Shown piece by piece: positions 51,873-64,000 of a stretch of DNA of 64,000 nt. This stretch comes from Podarcis raffonei (lineage: Eukaryota > Chordata > Lepidosauria > Squamata > Lacertidae): the NCBI RefSeq assembly GCF_027172205.1, contig NC_070605.1:41999804-42063803 (forward strand), given 5' to 3'. A model generated the notes under the pieces. The model was not told the origin of the DNA. It saw nothing but the letters and a program-made list of their open reading frames with translations, and searched no databases. Every line of letters starts with the position of its first letter. Positions within the stretch are counted from its first letter, which is position 1. The position numbers were made by a program, and so were the translations under genes.

Positions 51873-52280
51873 ATGTACTGCATGCAAAAACCAGTAGGGG
51901 AAGGTGAGACTAATAATGGCATGGCCAATTTCATTTACGGTAAAAGAAAATAAGACAAGCAGTAACCAAGGCATCTATGATGAATGGGTGTATGTGTACA
52001 ATGGCATAATTTCACTGTTTAGAAAGGAGAAAAACTCCAATAAAGCTTCAGTGAACACCAGCACTTCAGCCCTGTCCAGGTTTTCTTAGACTCAAGTGCC
52101 ACCAAGTTCAAGGAACTTACTTTCCTAGTAAGTATATTTAGGACTGCAGCCTAAGTCCACTGAGATCACAGGAGACAGCAGTAAAGATGGCCTTAGCACA
52201 GAAAAGTCGGTAATTGAAGCCTTCTAATTTTTCTATTTTGGAAAAAGAATCCATTAAGGAACAAGGGATTAATGCTCATA

Positions 52281-52440
52281 CAGGCATACCTCATTTTAGC
52301 AGTGATCCTGCTGTGGAAATGCACTCACCACATTTGGGCAAAAGTACAATGTCCCCTCCTCTTGGCCCAAGCTTTAGGGAAAGCCTGCTTGTTTGGCTCT
52401 GCAGAGTGCCTACTGGCCAGCCTTTGGGTCAATCATAAAG
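52281..52440. mobile_element. possible Tigger-like fragment
   Basis: ACAGGCATACCTCATTTTAG closely resembles the Tigger terminal sequence CAGGCATACCTCGTTTTA. The other end was not found, so this is a tentative one-ended match. Confidence 0.3.
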
Positions 52441-52520
52441 TTTCATCTGCTACCATTCACACTTTCTTATACTTTTAAGAAAACTCCACTGCACAGATAA
52501 ACATGCAAGGGCCTTGGGAA

Positions 52521-52619
52521 GAGGAGGAGGAGGAGGAGGAAGAGAACCGGACAGCCTGTCTGAAACAATGAAGAGGAGGAGGAGGAGGAAGAGAACCAGA
52601 CAGCCTGTCTGAAACAATG
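52521..52619. repeat. tandem duplication of about 50 bp with GGA tract
   Basis: Two copies (52521-52570 and 52573-52619) each have a GAG repeat, then AGAGAACCGGACAGCCTGTC (A for G once), then TGAAACAATG. The GGA tract differs by one repeat unit. Confidence 0.95.
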
Positions 52620-53058
52620 GTTTGAGGCAGGAAGGGAGGAGAGAACAGCAGGTGATTTGGAGGTTGTGTGCCCTTACAAGAATAATAGAGCAGCAACAGA
52701 GCAGAGCTAACCCCACAGTAGAGAAATCCACAGTCCTTTCTGTTTGAAGGTAAATCTGCAGTCTGAGAATGAGTAACAATAGAATCTTGGCCCTCACCTC
52801 TTGAAACAGGAAGTGTACTACTGGCCTATTCTATCATATATGGCTTCCATGAAGCACTCCCCTCCATGGAATTAGATAAAACAGTAAGAGGTAACTTGTA
52901 AATTCTAACTTTCTTTCTGCAACAGCTACATCCCAATAAGCCTTACTAAAAGCAGCCCAATGTAAGGGTATTCTAGAAAGCCATATTAGGATCAGACTAA
53001 GTTCATTCAGCACCACTTCACTACCCTATTTTCTTCAAAGACAAAACTGAATACCACT

Positions 53059-53798
53059 TTTATTGCAGAAAAATCACCAGCGGGAAATTAAAATTAGAGG
53101 GACTTCTTGTTAATGCTTCATGATTGAAATGACCAAATGAAAATGTCTAAAAGCTATTGGGGTGGGGAGCGCGCTGCGCCAAAAAGAGACAAAGGTTAGT
53201 TAATGCCCTGAAGATAGAACTTTGGCTTCAGCCAATACGAGGACCAGGCTGGAAACTGAAGGCAGGGGAGGGCTTTCCGACCCTACTGTAGAAAGAGGTA
53301 AGTGGGAATTGGGAATGAAAGACAGGAGTGAATTTATATGAAACTGTGTGGAAAGCACCAGAATAGGAAAAGAGAATCCTCATGCAGAAACACTTATCCT
53401 CAAGTCTATTTCATCAAAAGAAATCAATCTTGTAAAAAACAAAGTATCAAATCCATTAGACTATCCAGGAATTTTCCAGTTTTTCCATAGAACAGAGAAA
53501 TCACTTAAAGGTGTAATATGAATATTTGCTTTCTTCCTCTTATCCTAGATACAAAAAAAAATATTAGCAATTTATAAGCAGAATTCATATCATATTTCAA
53601 CATGCAACATTGGTCTCAGTTCTGTACGATTTAAATAGACTATTTACACACAATACATATATAATCTCTTTCTCTCTGTATGCACATGCATTGGTCCTAG
53701 CCTAGGCATCAAAGGCCACATGTGAGTTCTCTGGGTCAATCTTCTTCAAGCGATTCCAGTTTGAATTTTTGTTTAGCTTTGGGTTGGTTGGGATTTCC
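53059..53798 (-). other. MPZL1: proximal 3' UTR of MPZL1 (extent uncertain)
   Basis: Downstream of the MPZL1 stop, the first AATAAA on the minus strand is at 53064-53059, about 735 nt away. Human MPZL1 has a longer 3' UTR, so transcription may continue past this point. No repeat is obvious in this stretch. Confidence 0.35.
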
Positions 53799-53900
53799 TC
53801 AGTTCTTCCGAATGTCAGCATAGACGACAGATTCCGACTTGTTGATCTTGTCACTGTAACGCCCTCCAGAGTGATCTAACTGCGCATAAATTACTGGGCC
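53799..53900 (-). CDS. MPZL1: MPZL1 last coding exon with two ITIMs
   Basis: The 102-nt coding part (34 codons with TGA) encodes GPVIYAQLDHSGGRYSDKIN and KSESVVYADIRKN. The acceptor has a pure T run ending TAG. Both ITIM tyrosines are intact. Confidence 0.96.
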   Translation of the reverse strand, partial: GPVIYAQLDHSGGRYSDKINKSESVVYADIRKN

Positions 53901-56900
53901 CTAAAAAAAAGAAATACAGAGTAAGCAAACTGATGAAAGAGCATGATTCCTTCAGTACATTGCTGGCAGGAAGTGTAAAGACAAAATTAATCTTTAGATT
54001 AGGAAATTAATGAGCATTAAGCAAACAAAACACTATTAAATGTACACAAGACACACATTTCCCCCCTCTTTTATCTGTTTGGGTCTACCTATAAACTATG
54101 CAAGTCAAGTTGACTTTTTAAAGAAATTAATCTACTGCGATAAAGTCCTGCGAAAGAATCTGCAAATATTTTCTTATAGAAATCTGGCACTTCATTCTTC
54201 GGGTAGATGGAATTGCTTGTAGCCTTCAGAACAATTCACCGAACAACGGAGCAGAGAATGGATTGATATTTTGAAAGAGTGCATCAAGAATTCACAGTCC
54301 AGCTAAAATCAGCTCATTCAATAGGCTCCATTTGTGCTGAATCAGACAGGGACGTGTCACGCTAGCAGTATTTTTCTTGGGAGCTGCTGCAATATACTAA
54401 ATTAAGACAACAGGTTGGAATTTTAAATTTCATCTACCACCTTGAGCAAATACAAGGCTGAAAATTGTGTTCCTCAAACTGCACTTCATCCAGATTGTCT
54501 TCACACTGTCAATGGATCAGCTTTAGGGGCATACACACTCAAAGCACCTTTCCTCTTCTTTTAGCAGAAGCTAGTAAACAAACCAGGAAGACTTTCATTA
54601 ACTACAGTTAATAGTAATATCCTGTTTTAGATGAAAAAAGAAACAGCTTCAGAACAAGAAGGATACTAGCCAACTTCAAATTGTGGCTTGTTTTGAATCT
54701 GTTAACCAGAGATTTCTGGTTCAGACAAAATGGGAAACTTAATGAAAGACTTCCTGGCTGCCAACTTGCATAAGGATGAGTGAAGAATCTGTGTCTACAC
54801 ACCCATCTTGGGTTATCATCATGATCATCCAAAAATTGTCTTTCAGAAATACTATCGGCTTTTTGTGATTCAGTATTTTTCTGCATCTGTCTGCAGTGTC
54901 CACAAAGACACTACAATACAAGAAGTTCGTCAGCAAAAACCAAAAGCAAAGACTGTCCAGCAACTCTTACACCTCTAGATGGCAGCAATGATCGTGGAGT
55001 ATTTAAAAACAAACAAATGAGAAACCAATAGGGAGTTGGAAGAATAATCTGTATTTGTTTATGCTCAATAAGGCTGTGTAGCCCACAAGGAATCAAGCTT
55101 TAAAGGAGGCATGATCTTGGCAATACTCAAATCTAAAATTACATTCACCAATGTTTAATTGGCTTACCATTCTTTCCCACAATCAGCCACAACAACTCTC
55201 TTTGGAAATGTGCATTTTAAAAATGTCAATACAGTTTAATTATAAGGAAGACTAGAGGATCAATAGTGCAGTAAGAAGGCACTTTAGGAACCAGTGCAGA
55301 GGAAGAAAGTAGTTGGGGATGGCTAGCTGGAAAGACACATATTCTTCAGCTGCAGACAGTGAAGTTATGGCCAAAAGTATAAATGTTTTTTTTGAACATA
55401 CAAAACTGTAGTATGTATAGCAAGCTTCTTCCATAAGCCACACAGTTCACCAAAGGTTTTCAACACCATTACTGGATCTAAGGCAGCTTCTTGTGGAAGC
55501 CACATGAATGAGTCATGCTCTGCACGTTTTTATTCCTGTTTGCTTTACAAATGATTTTGTTGTTCTTTCATATAAGACCACAACTCTCTCACGTCAACAG
55601 ATGCTACTCCAAAGGCTAATGCCCCGAGTTCTTGGAACTCAGCCAAGACAAAGGAAAATCATCTTTTCTTCTATATCAAAGTACTGGCCTTTTAAAAAAG
55701 CTTTTCCTTTGAATAATACCAAGTTCCTTGTTTAGAGACCGTCTGCTAGTTCCTACAAAACTACAGAGGATTCAGATAATGGGGGAAGAGAGGATTCAGA
55801 TAATGACATATTTGCCTGGAAAATATCAAGAGATCACTGTCCATATGCAGGAATTCAGAACAAATATGTGAGCCTAACTATAATAATAATTCAATTAAGT
55901 ATATATAGTAGCTAGTTGATGGAAAACATCATCTGGAAGTATTCCTCTGAAGAGTTGCTCGCTGGGAATGACACCTTTTCTTTTTTTTAAGTTGTTCCAA
56001 TAGCTTTCCAATCTCTGTCTACTCCTATGCATCAGACACAGGGCAATATGCAGATTTTACTAGGCATATGTGTCCCATACAAGAAAAGTACTGAATGGTG
56101 TGTAGGCTATCCAAGTATTGGAAGAAAGGAACCAGATGTGTGGCTTAGAAGTTAGAAGTAGAAAGTTTTACATCTGAAATTGCATCTGCCTATCAGAGGA
56201 GAAGCACAGGTTAATAAAGTCAGGTACAAAAGCACTCTTTGGAATAGGACACAAGAGGGATACAGTCTTCTTTCTAATTTATCAGTTATACATATGGGAT
56301 AACTTAGATAACCAGCCAGTTATGCATTAGATCTAGAAATAAGAAAACATTGACAATGATCACATTCAAAATGAGCAAACACTGTACAGCCAAACAACAG
56401 AGAGGAATGAGAACCACTAGGACATGTGGTACCAGACAGACATGCACAGTTGTGAGAAATAGATGACATCTCAAATGAATTCACTGGTACGGACAAGAGT
56501 GAAAGCAAACCCAATGAGCAATCAGCCAGCCTCAAGATGCAGTGAGCCAAACAAGACAACTCTGATGCATGCTGTTTGAAACACAACCTCAGGCAACAAG
56601 CTTCCTGCTTTCACAACCATTACATTAACTTCAGGATTTAAAATATGTAGGAAGGAAATAGCAAACTGGTAGACTAGACAGATAGACTGGATAGTATCTT
56701 TTGCCCTGTTTCTAAAGTAAACCATTGTAATGAAATGTTAATTTCTCCCTCCTTTCCTCCACTACTTACTTACTTAAATAAATAAATAAATAAATAAATA
56801 AGAACGAACCTCTCATCTTCTCAACAATGTAAATATCCCATTCCTATAGAGAAGCTGCAAACCAAGAGTACTTCCTAGAAACAGGACACTCCTCTTACAG

Positions 56901-59900
56901 CAGCCTTCTAATTTTGCTCCAATATATTAAAAATATTCCACAATACCACTACTGTGCTTTCAGTAAGAAAAGAAGCAAATGTCTGCATATAAAAGTCAAC
57001 TCTGGTATTCTTAAAAACAAAAGCACTTCCATCTATCTCCATGTTCCCCAGACATTATCTACTAGTCCCACACACATTAATAAATAAGGCATGTGAACCT
57101 CTGGATATTCCTGTTTAGGCTAGAATAAAAATAAGTGTTTCCACTTGCCAGATTTTGTTTATTGTGGCTCCTGTCATATCCATATTACAGTAACATTAGA
57201 AATAGCTTCTAAGATGCATGGCTATGTGCAAGTTTCATGTACACACAACCTCCCCAGATTAGACTATTGAAATGCATGTCTTCATGGCGCTATTGACTTT
57301 GTAAGAGTCTACACAATAATGTTTTGTTTTAAAGTTTGTAAGAAGCAGGCCTACAACATTCAAAATCCTATGCTTCCCCTATTGTAGATAGCTGGCAAAA
57401 ACAGTCTCTGAACCAGAACTAACTTCACCCAACAGCCAAGACTTGCTTGTCCTAGAAGCAACAAGGAAAAACCAGTGGCTTCTATCAATATTGTTGCCCC
57501 TTTCAAAGAGCACCTAATACCACCAGCTTCAACCAAGTGAAGAGGACCGCCAGAAATGAACTATGCCTTAAGAACGTCTCTTTATTTATTACAGGGGTGG
57601 AAAACCTGCAGCCTTCTAGATGTTAGACTCCAACTGCCATCACTCCCAGCATACACAGCTAATAGTCAAGAATGATGGGAGTTGGAGTCCAACAACATCT
57701 GGTGGGTTGCAGGTTTCTTACCCTGCTTTATTAAACTGAAATGTTAATTTGTATAGTAATGTTTCAAACTAGCAGAAGGAAAGGTCTATATTGTCATCTA
57801 GCCATTTCATTTTCAAATAGTTTTATAAATATTTTATAAAAACCTACCTTTTCAATATATATTTTTTAACAAAATCCTTTCCTGCTGAAGCATCTCAGCA
57901 TCACCACAGCTCTATTCTGATACCCGTAGCTTTCAACATATTTTGACAGACTAAGATGTTCAAGTTGATACAATTTGGAGAGCTAGTCGCTTCCATTATC
58001 TAGTTTCCATTTTTCCACCCAACACTTCACATCAAATAACTGAATACAAAAGAAAGGAAATCTGGCTATTTCCTTCCTCATCTTTGTCAACATTAACTAA
58101 TATATCCCTGCTCTCAAAATGTCTGTTTTTCACCTATGTTTCCATGGAATCTGCTATAGGTTTTTTTTAATGGTTTGGTTGATTTCATCTGTTTTATTGA
58201 TACATTTATTATGTACAGAGCTTTCTCATAAAGCAGTCTATATGTTTAAAAAAAACAGAAAGGAAAAGAAACACTATTCATTTCCTGTTGAGCAAGACTC
58301 TATCTAGAATGAGTATTTCCAAGTGGGGAGCAATGGTCTGCTGTCTATGTTTACCTGACACTTTGTGGGGATAAGGAGATATACAGAACAATGAAGCAAA
58401 GGGGCTAAAATATTATTAGCTCTGATAAATGGTAATTGGAAAAGTCCAGGAACAATAAATACTCAGCACTGCCAAGATCATAGAATTACAAATAAAGGAG
58501 CTTCCTAGTGAAAACCTGTATCACAAAGAAGGACAATTCACTCAACCTAACACAGGTCAATTCATGTGAGTCAGATGGCTCCCTCCGAGCTAGGATATTG
58601 TGGCACAATAATTGCTTTCGCTGCAACAACTGTTTACTTACAAAGACTAGCCCTATTGAATCTTTTCACTATCTGAAGTTGTTCACTACTGAAGTTGTCA
58701 AGTACAGAAAACGACTGCAGTAAACAACATCCTTCATCTTCGAAAATGAATCATAGAACTGTAGAGTTGGAAGGGACCCTACTGAGGGTCCTCTAGTCCA
58801 GCTACCTGCAGTGCAGGAATCTCAACCCGTGGTCCCCCATCCAATTTGAAACCATCCCGGAGCATCATGTCTATCTCTGTAACACTTTTAACTTTGCTCT
58901 AAGTCTCCCTCCCCTCAACAAGAATACCACCTTTCCCATCACTGAAGGTCTCCAAGTTAAGAGTTCCCAAAGCATCATGATGCCATTTACCTGGTGTGAT
59001 CGGATGGGCACGCTGTTTACCAGACCCTCTGTGTCGGAGGGGGTCTTCCGTGGAGCCTGCTTAACTGGAGACACCAAGCTCTCAGAGGTACTGCAGCTGA
59101 CGAGGTGGCAGAGCAGAGTTTGCAGGACAATGTTCAAGAGGCAAACAAAAAAACAAAACAAAAACAAAGGCAAGTGATGGCAAGATGACGTGGCAACTTA
59201 TGCCAAAGTAAAAGGTGAACTCGGTGAACAACACAACATACATCCTCTCCCTAGTGCTGGCTCAGTACCATCACTCCTAAACCTCCTCTTCTCTCTGATG
59301 TACATCCAACCCAGCCTTGGGATGGAAGAAAGCAACCCCAATAGAGGCCAGCAGCTTTCACAAGAACCGGTTTCTTGCTAACAGGGTCACACAGGCGACC
59401 CTGCCTCAGGATCCAGGGAAGTAGTTTCTTGTTGTCTCTGCCCGAGACATCAGAATTCACTTACACATAAGTGTACAGTTGAAGATGGATTCCTTTCTAA
59501 CTAGGCGGAAAATTGTTGTTTTTCTAGTGACTGCACCCTATCTTGCAAGTGCCACAACAGAACAGGCACTCAGCAATGACATGTCCTCAAATGGTTATGG
59601 CACTCTCTCCCCAAGGAGACTTGCCTGGTGACCACTGTATTATATTTTAGCTGTCCAGTTAAGACATTTGCATTTTCTCAGGCATATTAACAATTTGTAT
59701 TTTCAGTGTTGAAGGGATGCAGTATTTTAGGTCACTAGACCTGAAATTTTACACTGCTGTTTTAGATTTGAATTTCTCCTGTTTGTTTTGTTTTGTTTTA
59801 CTGTATATTTTATTTCTGTTGGCTCTTTTAATGTGCATTACAAACCACTCTGGAATAAATATTATTAAGGGCAGTATATAAATGCCTTAAACAATGTCTT

Positions 59901-62837
59901 CACAGTAGCTGAAGTCAAGGAATAGATCTCGACCACCAAATTTTTTAGTCCAATCATTTTAGAAAGTGGAATGTCTGCAGCAAAGAAAGCATCCATCGAC
60001 TGGAACACTGTCTGTTAATATATTAATACTACTATGTACAAAGCTTCGGAAACTTGGGGAACATCTATTTAGAAAGGGCTTGGGGTACTGATATGTCAGC
60101 TATGTCCTTGAACTGATGCGCTCTCACTTCTGCTTAAAAACAAACAAACTAGGAATCATTTCAAAATCAATTGAACTGAACATTGACTAAGTCTCTCAAT
60201 AATTCCTAACACTCGTGCTCACAGACACCTGAGGACCAAACAATACTGTTATGTAACTGTATGTAAGTTGGTACAAAGTCTATTCTAGATGAGCGGCTGA
60301 TACCGAAGATGTGGGAGCACAACATGTGTTGTGTTCCACCAACAAGCAGGGAATAATTTGGAGAGGGAAGAAATCACTGGGCAGGAAACGAGTTAAGCTT
60401 TCTTCCTCATCCCTCTAAGAATGGCTTGTCCTGTTTAAAAAGAAGCCATTGGGGCAATGTGTATAGGACCTAACTTGGCCTAGGAGGAATACTCACCACT
60501 GTTTCTCTCAATCATTTTGTTTTCTTTACACAACACACACACACACAGCATATACAGGCAGACATGGATCATGACAATGTGACAATGACATTAAGCAGAA
60601 TGCAGTTCCCTGCAAACCATTACTTTCTCTTATCCAACAGGAATATTTAAACATTAAAAAAGCAGACACGAGATATGCAGCAGTACATAGGGAAATATAG
60701 TACTGAGGGGGGGGAAAGGCATTTCAGTACCAGTAAATGGGCTTCCATTCTTACTGGGATTGAATCACAGCATACACAGTGGCCAAGGGACTAATAAAAT
60801 GTCTGGAGTATATCCCAAGAATTCATGCAACCTGGATCTAAAAATAACACTGAATTAAAAGTCTTTGCATGGAAAATTCAGTTATTTGCTGAATGATTTT
60901 CTCCTCTCACAGTGTACAGAGTCCAGATCCCCCACACTCATTCATGCACATGAGCTTGCTGGCAAGAGATGGAATACTGATTCTGAAGGTAATGAGCATT
61001 GCCGTCACAATTAAGGAAATGAGACAACAAAACTCAAGCAGTAGATGAGATGTGCTGCCCCTTCACCAACAGTCTACAAAACAGAATTTCAGCACAAGTG
61101 ATGGAGATATGTTAGCCGGGTAGTCAGCAAAGGAGGCAGAAATGTGTACACGCACACACACGAAGTACCAAAGAGCAACCACCAATGTGATTAGTTACCA
61201 TGGTATATAGTGGGACCGGAAGAGGAGACCCAGCCCTGTTACATTCCCAATCTTGCGTCTATATCAGGATCTCTGTAAGCAGAGGAAGGTAAGAGCAGGA
61301 TCCGATCCCAGCACACCAAAGCAGGAAGGAAAAAACCAAAATGTCAGAATAAGAACAGAAGTTGTGACACTGCCATGCAAGGGTTTCCACCACCACCCAA
61401 ATCAATCCATTATAATGCTGGTGTTAGTTTTATCTAGAAATTAGACCCCTGCAAAATTATGTGGCCCTGCTTAGCAAATACAGCACAAACACACCCTGCC
61501 ACTTAGTAATCAGTAGGAACAAAGAGCTGGTGTAGTCAGTGAAAGCAACGTTATCCATTTCTACATTGCTGGGGGTTGATTTTAGTTGTAGAAGACAATG
61601 CAAACATATTACTGTTCCAAATCCAGCACCTTTAAGTAGCTTTCAGCAATAACACACTGGACAGGGAGTTAAATACCCATACTGGGCTTTGGGATCCTTT
61701 AGTGCAGATCAGTGTAAGCTGCCTTTAAGTGGTTACTGAAAGAGTACATGCAGAAAGGAAACTGTGCTTTCCACACTGAGCTTACAAAGCACATTTCACT
61801 GCACTTGCTCAATCTTACCACTGACTCCTACTGCAACCCTTCTCTAAAATCTCCAGCTGAAAATAAGGTATTGCCAATTAAACACACCCATCAGAAACTA
61901 GACTTTTGAAGGCTTTGTTCATAGCATTCACTGGATCTACAAAAAGCAGGAAAGAGTTGGGCAGTGGAATGACAATCCCCACAGAACACGTGTGCTCAGG
62001 TTTTTGTGTACAAGGGCTGCATTTCTGTTGGAGTTAAGTGGTAAAGCAAACAAGATAAAAGTCCCACCACCACCTCAAAGGAACCCACCAACAAAACATT
62101 TCGTGGCATTCTAAAAGCTCTGGATTAAAGCTCTAGATTCTACCCTGAAAATACTTTCCAACAGAAGTTATTCAATGCAAATTAAAAAGGTACCTTAAGT
62201 GCAAAAAAAGGAAAAAGGAAAAAAAAGGAAGTCATGCAGATGGTGAAGCCAGTGAAGATAGTAGAGGAACTGTTTTCCCAAAGCTAGGTTTGGAAACCTC
62301 TGGCAAGCAGACTGTTGTAAAAGGAGCCACATTCCAAACTCATAAATAGAGTTGTACAATCCAAGATGTAGAGAGTTGTCCAGCCTTTATCTTGCACTTC
62401 ATCCTGAGCTGCAAGAGCCCCTTTACTTTTGGAAGACAAGAGTGTAGGGCTGCCTCTCTGGACAGCTTTATGATGCACACTTCCCTTCCAACATGTATCT
62501 AGTAGGACTTATACACCCTGAAAGGTGTATGCACAATGAAGTCAACAATTAATAGTTTGGGACTAGAGGAATGTGTCCCAGTGGCCACAGTCAATTTAGT
62601 ACTATGAACAAAACATGTATGATTGATTCCTGTTGCAGGTTCAGCTACCCCGGCCTTAATAAAAAAAACAACACCTAAATAAATGAACAAGGGGAGCATC
62701 TTACCCAGAGTAATGATTTTTAGAGTTCTTCTTTCTGCATGCGACACACACAACAAGAACGATGAGCAAAACTAAGCCCAGAACTCCACCAATGGATGCC
62801 CCTGCTACTAGAGTAATGGGAAACACAGGCAAGTTAC
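53799..62837 (-). CDS. MPZL1: MPZL1 (PZR), last three coding exons; 5' part outside window
   Basis: Exons on the minus strand at 62837-62705, 59096-58991 and 53900-53799 (stop TGA at 53801-53799) encode the membrane span and the cytoplasmic tail. The order is: a hydrophobic segment starting after NLPVFP and ending VVCVACRKKNSK; the tail CSTSESLVSPVKQAPRKTPS; then GPVIYAQLDHSGG and ESVVYADIRKN. The two ITIMs, VIYAQL and VVYADI, have tyrosines 22 residues apart, as in human PZR (Y241 and Y263), which recruit the phosphatase SHP-2. The tail carries one extra Val relative to human. The membrane span is diverged in sequence but not in character. The signal peptide and V-type Ig domain lie beyond 64000. 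MPZL1 converges on MPC2. Identification is very secure. Confidence 0.96.
53901..57583. other. MPZL1 last intron, nothing recognised
   Basis: AT-rich intron without coding signal. The MITE at 57592 and CR1 fragment at 58748 follow. 57734-58747 is also blank. Confidence 0.5.
56775..56801. repeat. (AAAT)n microsatellite
   Basis: About seven AAAT/TAAA units in the MPZL1 intron between its last two coding exons. Confidence 0.9.
57592..57725. mobile_element. short palindromic hAT-like MITE
   Basis: It starts CAGGGGTGGAAAACCTGCAG and ends GTTGCAGGTTTCTTACCCTG. The interior halves GACTCCAACTGCCATCACTC and GATGGGAGTTGGAGTC also pair. The flanks ATTTATTA (57584-57591) and CTTTATTA (57726-57733) match at 7 of 8, fitting a hAT duplication. 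Confidence 0.75.
58748..58857 (-). mobile_element. CR1 3' end fragment
   Basis: GAATCATAGAACTGTAGAGT, GGAAGGGACCCTACTGAGGG and TGCAGTGCAGGAATCTCAA are the reverse complement of the CR1 terminus. It is 5' truncated and lies in the MPZL1 intron. Confidence 0.75.
58991..59096 (-). CDS. MPZL1: MPZL1 cytoplasmic exon
   Basis: This 106-nt exon encodes CSTSESLVSPVKQAPRKTPS and DTEGLVNSVPIRSHQ. The acceptor CTCGTCAG was chosen over the nearby CTGCAG because it keeps the conserved Cys and the phase. The donor is CAG/GTAAAT, phase 0. Confidence 0.93.
59097..62704. other. MPZL1 intron before the cytoplasmic exon, nothing recognised
   Basis: Only a short CA repeat stands out. 62838-64000 is the intron leading to the Ig-domain exons and is also blank. 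Confidence 0.5.
60529..60548. repeat. (CA)n short microsatellite
   Basis: A CA dinucleotide run in an MPZL1 intron. Confidence 0.85.
62705..62837 (-). CDS. MPZL1: MPZL1 transmembrane exon
   Basis: This 133-nt exon begins mid-codon with GT and ends in GG. It encodes NLPVFPITLVAGASIGGVLG, a run of Leu/Val, then CRKKNSKNHYS. The acceptor ends CTCAG and the donor is GTAAGA. Its GG plus C of the next exon gives Gly, matching human GCSTSES. Confidence 0.93.
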
Positions 62838-64000
62838 CTGAGGAGAGAAGAAAAGTTTCAGTCCAGTCTGCTTAGCTTTTACATTTATCAATATATCATT
62901 GGCGTTGGCTTTTATATGCATAGGTTAAGGGTGCATCTGTCTCAGTAATGGCATGTTCCTTGGTCTTTTTTATATCCCAAACCTCAAGTAAAACTCATGA
63001 GCATGATCTGTGGTGTTAGGTTCATTAGATTTCAATGGCATTTTTACATCATACCAAGTACAATTAATCTCTCATTTAGCCCACCAGTAGCCCCATGGGA
63101 AAGATGAGGTTGAACAATAAGTGGACTTCCCCTGAAGGCCAAATTTCGCTACAAAAATTTGTAGTCTGCTATGCATACCAGCATACAAAACACACAAACC
63201 TCCTGCTGAGTGTAAAAGGCATCTACATAAGAGCCAATGCTTTAAAATGCTCAGAAGAGCCAATCAGGAAATAATTGACCCCTGCTTCCAAGCATTTTCA
63301 TGAAGAACTTGCCATGTTTTAGATGCACACCCATCACATTTGAGAAGCTGCCTCAACACCACAATCAAGAGTCAGTTCACACATTAATCACAATAATCAT
63401 AAACTAGTAACAGTTGCCTCTTGGCAAGATTACACTTGTATTGTATTGTATTGGAGCAAAGGGATACAACTATACTAAGACTCAGGATTCACAGAAGTAC
63501 AAAAGCGAACTTGGCACATCTAATAAACATACATATACATATATACTCATGTCTAACTATGGAAAAGAGCCACTGCTGAGAACACCTTATTCTCTAGCTG
63601 TGAACGCCATTTGTTTAAAAGAAGTTATTTTAGCAGTCTACTGAACTTCTTTTCATTCTGAAATCCACCCAGATCTAGTCTATTTCAAATCACTCCTTAG
63701 TTATATGCTTGGGCTACATTATCTCTTCTATCTCTATCTACAAACAACTTCAATCGTAAAATAAGCATACAGTAGCTGACTTAATCCTATCAATAGACTA
63801 CAATATAAACCAATTTTTTCTTATAAATTTGTAGCACCTTCCAAACTGTTTACCAGACAGCTAAGGCTGGCTCTAAGAAGCAAATTAACACCATAATTCC
63901 AAAACCTAACTACATACAGGATTTTTAGTTCTTTTAATACAGTTGAATTTATTCACAGAAACATTCTGAATAAAATACAAGTTATGCAAGAACAGCCAAA

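Noticed and set aside
58871-58990. Read-through of the MPZL1 cytoplasmic exon into its intron as an alternative C-terminus
   Set aside because: The frame stays open for about 40 codons, but the donor is strong and the added residues match nothing I know; intron sequence is the simpler reading.

Overview
The window is vertebrate nuclear DNA, almost certainly from a squamate reptile and more likely a lizard than a snake. It holds short exons with GT/AG junctions in very large AT-rich introns, one CpG-rich promoter, and a repeat mix typical of squamates. That mix is a near-complete BovB (RTE) LINE, CR1 and L2-like LINE ends, and many short TA-flanked or 8-bp-flanked MITEs. The squamate call rests on repeat families and is inference; the genes are recognised directly from their conserved protein sequence.

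There are three host genes. (1) DCAF6 (NRIP, a WD40 substrate receptor of CUL4-DDB1) lies on the minus strand. Its exons 1-10 run from the start codon at 34473 down to 8945, and an in-frame candidate cassette exon sits at 3001-3168. The rest of the gene lies before position 1. (2) MPC2, one half of the mitochondrial pyruvate carrier, lies on the plus strand and is complete in five coding exons (35385-44644, 127 aa). (3) MPZL1 (PZR, an SHP-2-binding immunoglobulin-family membrane protein) lies on the minus strand. Only its last three coding exons are present (62837 down to 53799); the Ig-domain and signal-peptide exons lie beyond position 64000.

Layout: 1-34380 is DCAF6 intron and exon sequence. 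34474-35384 is a 911-bp CpG-rich bidirectional promoter between the DCAF6 and MPC2 start codons. 35385-44840 is MPC2. 44840-53040 is a tail-to-tail interval dominated by a decayed L2-like LINE. 53040-64000 is the 3' part of MPZL1. I worked the exon junctions through base by base: lengths and phases agree across every junction and the MPC2 frame closes exactly.

In mammals ADCY10 lies between MPC2 and MPZL1. No trace of it is visible here, although DCAF6-MPC2-MPZL1 order and orientation otherwise match.

Repeats of note are: a 3.2-kb BovB copy with an 11-bp target duplication and a single homopolymer frameshift; a perfect 62-bp-arm hairpin with a 42-bp direct repeat at the BovB 5' junction; three related TA-flanked MITEs inside DCAF6 introns plus a fourth TA-flanked element; a foldback element at 4054-4256; two hAT-like elements; and a candidate solo LTR. 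I found no undescribed multi-gene system. The most unusual items are the BovB junction hairpin, the apparent ADCY10 absence and the DCAF6 cassette exon.
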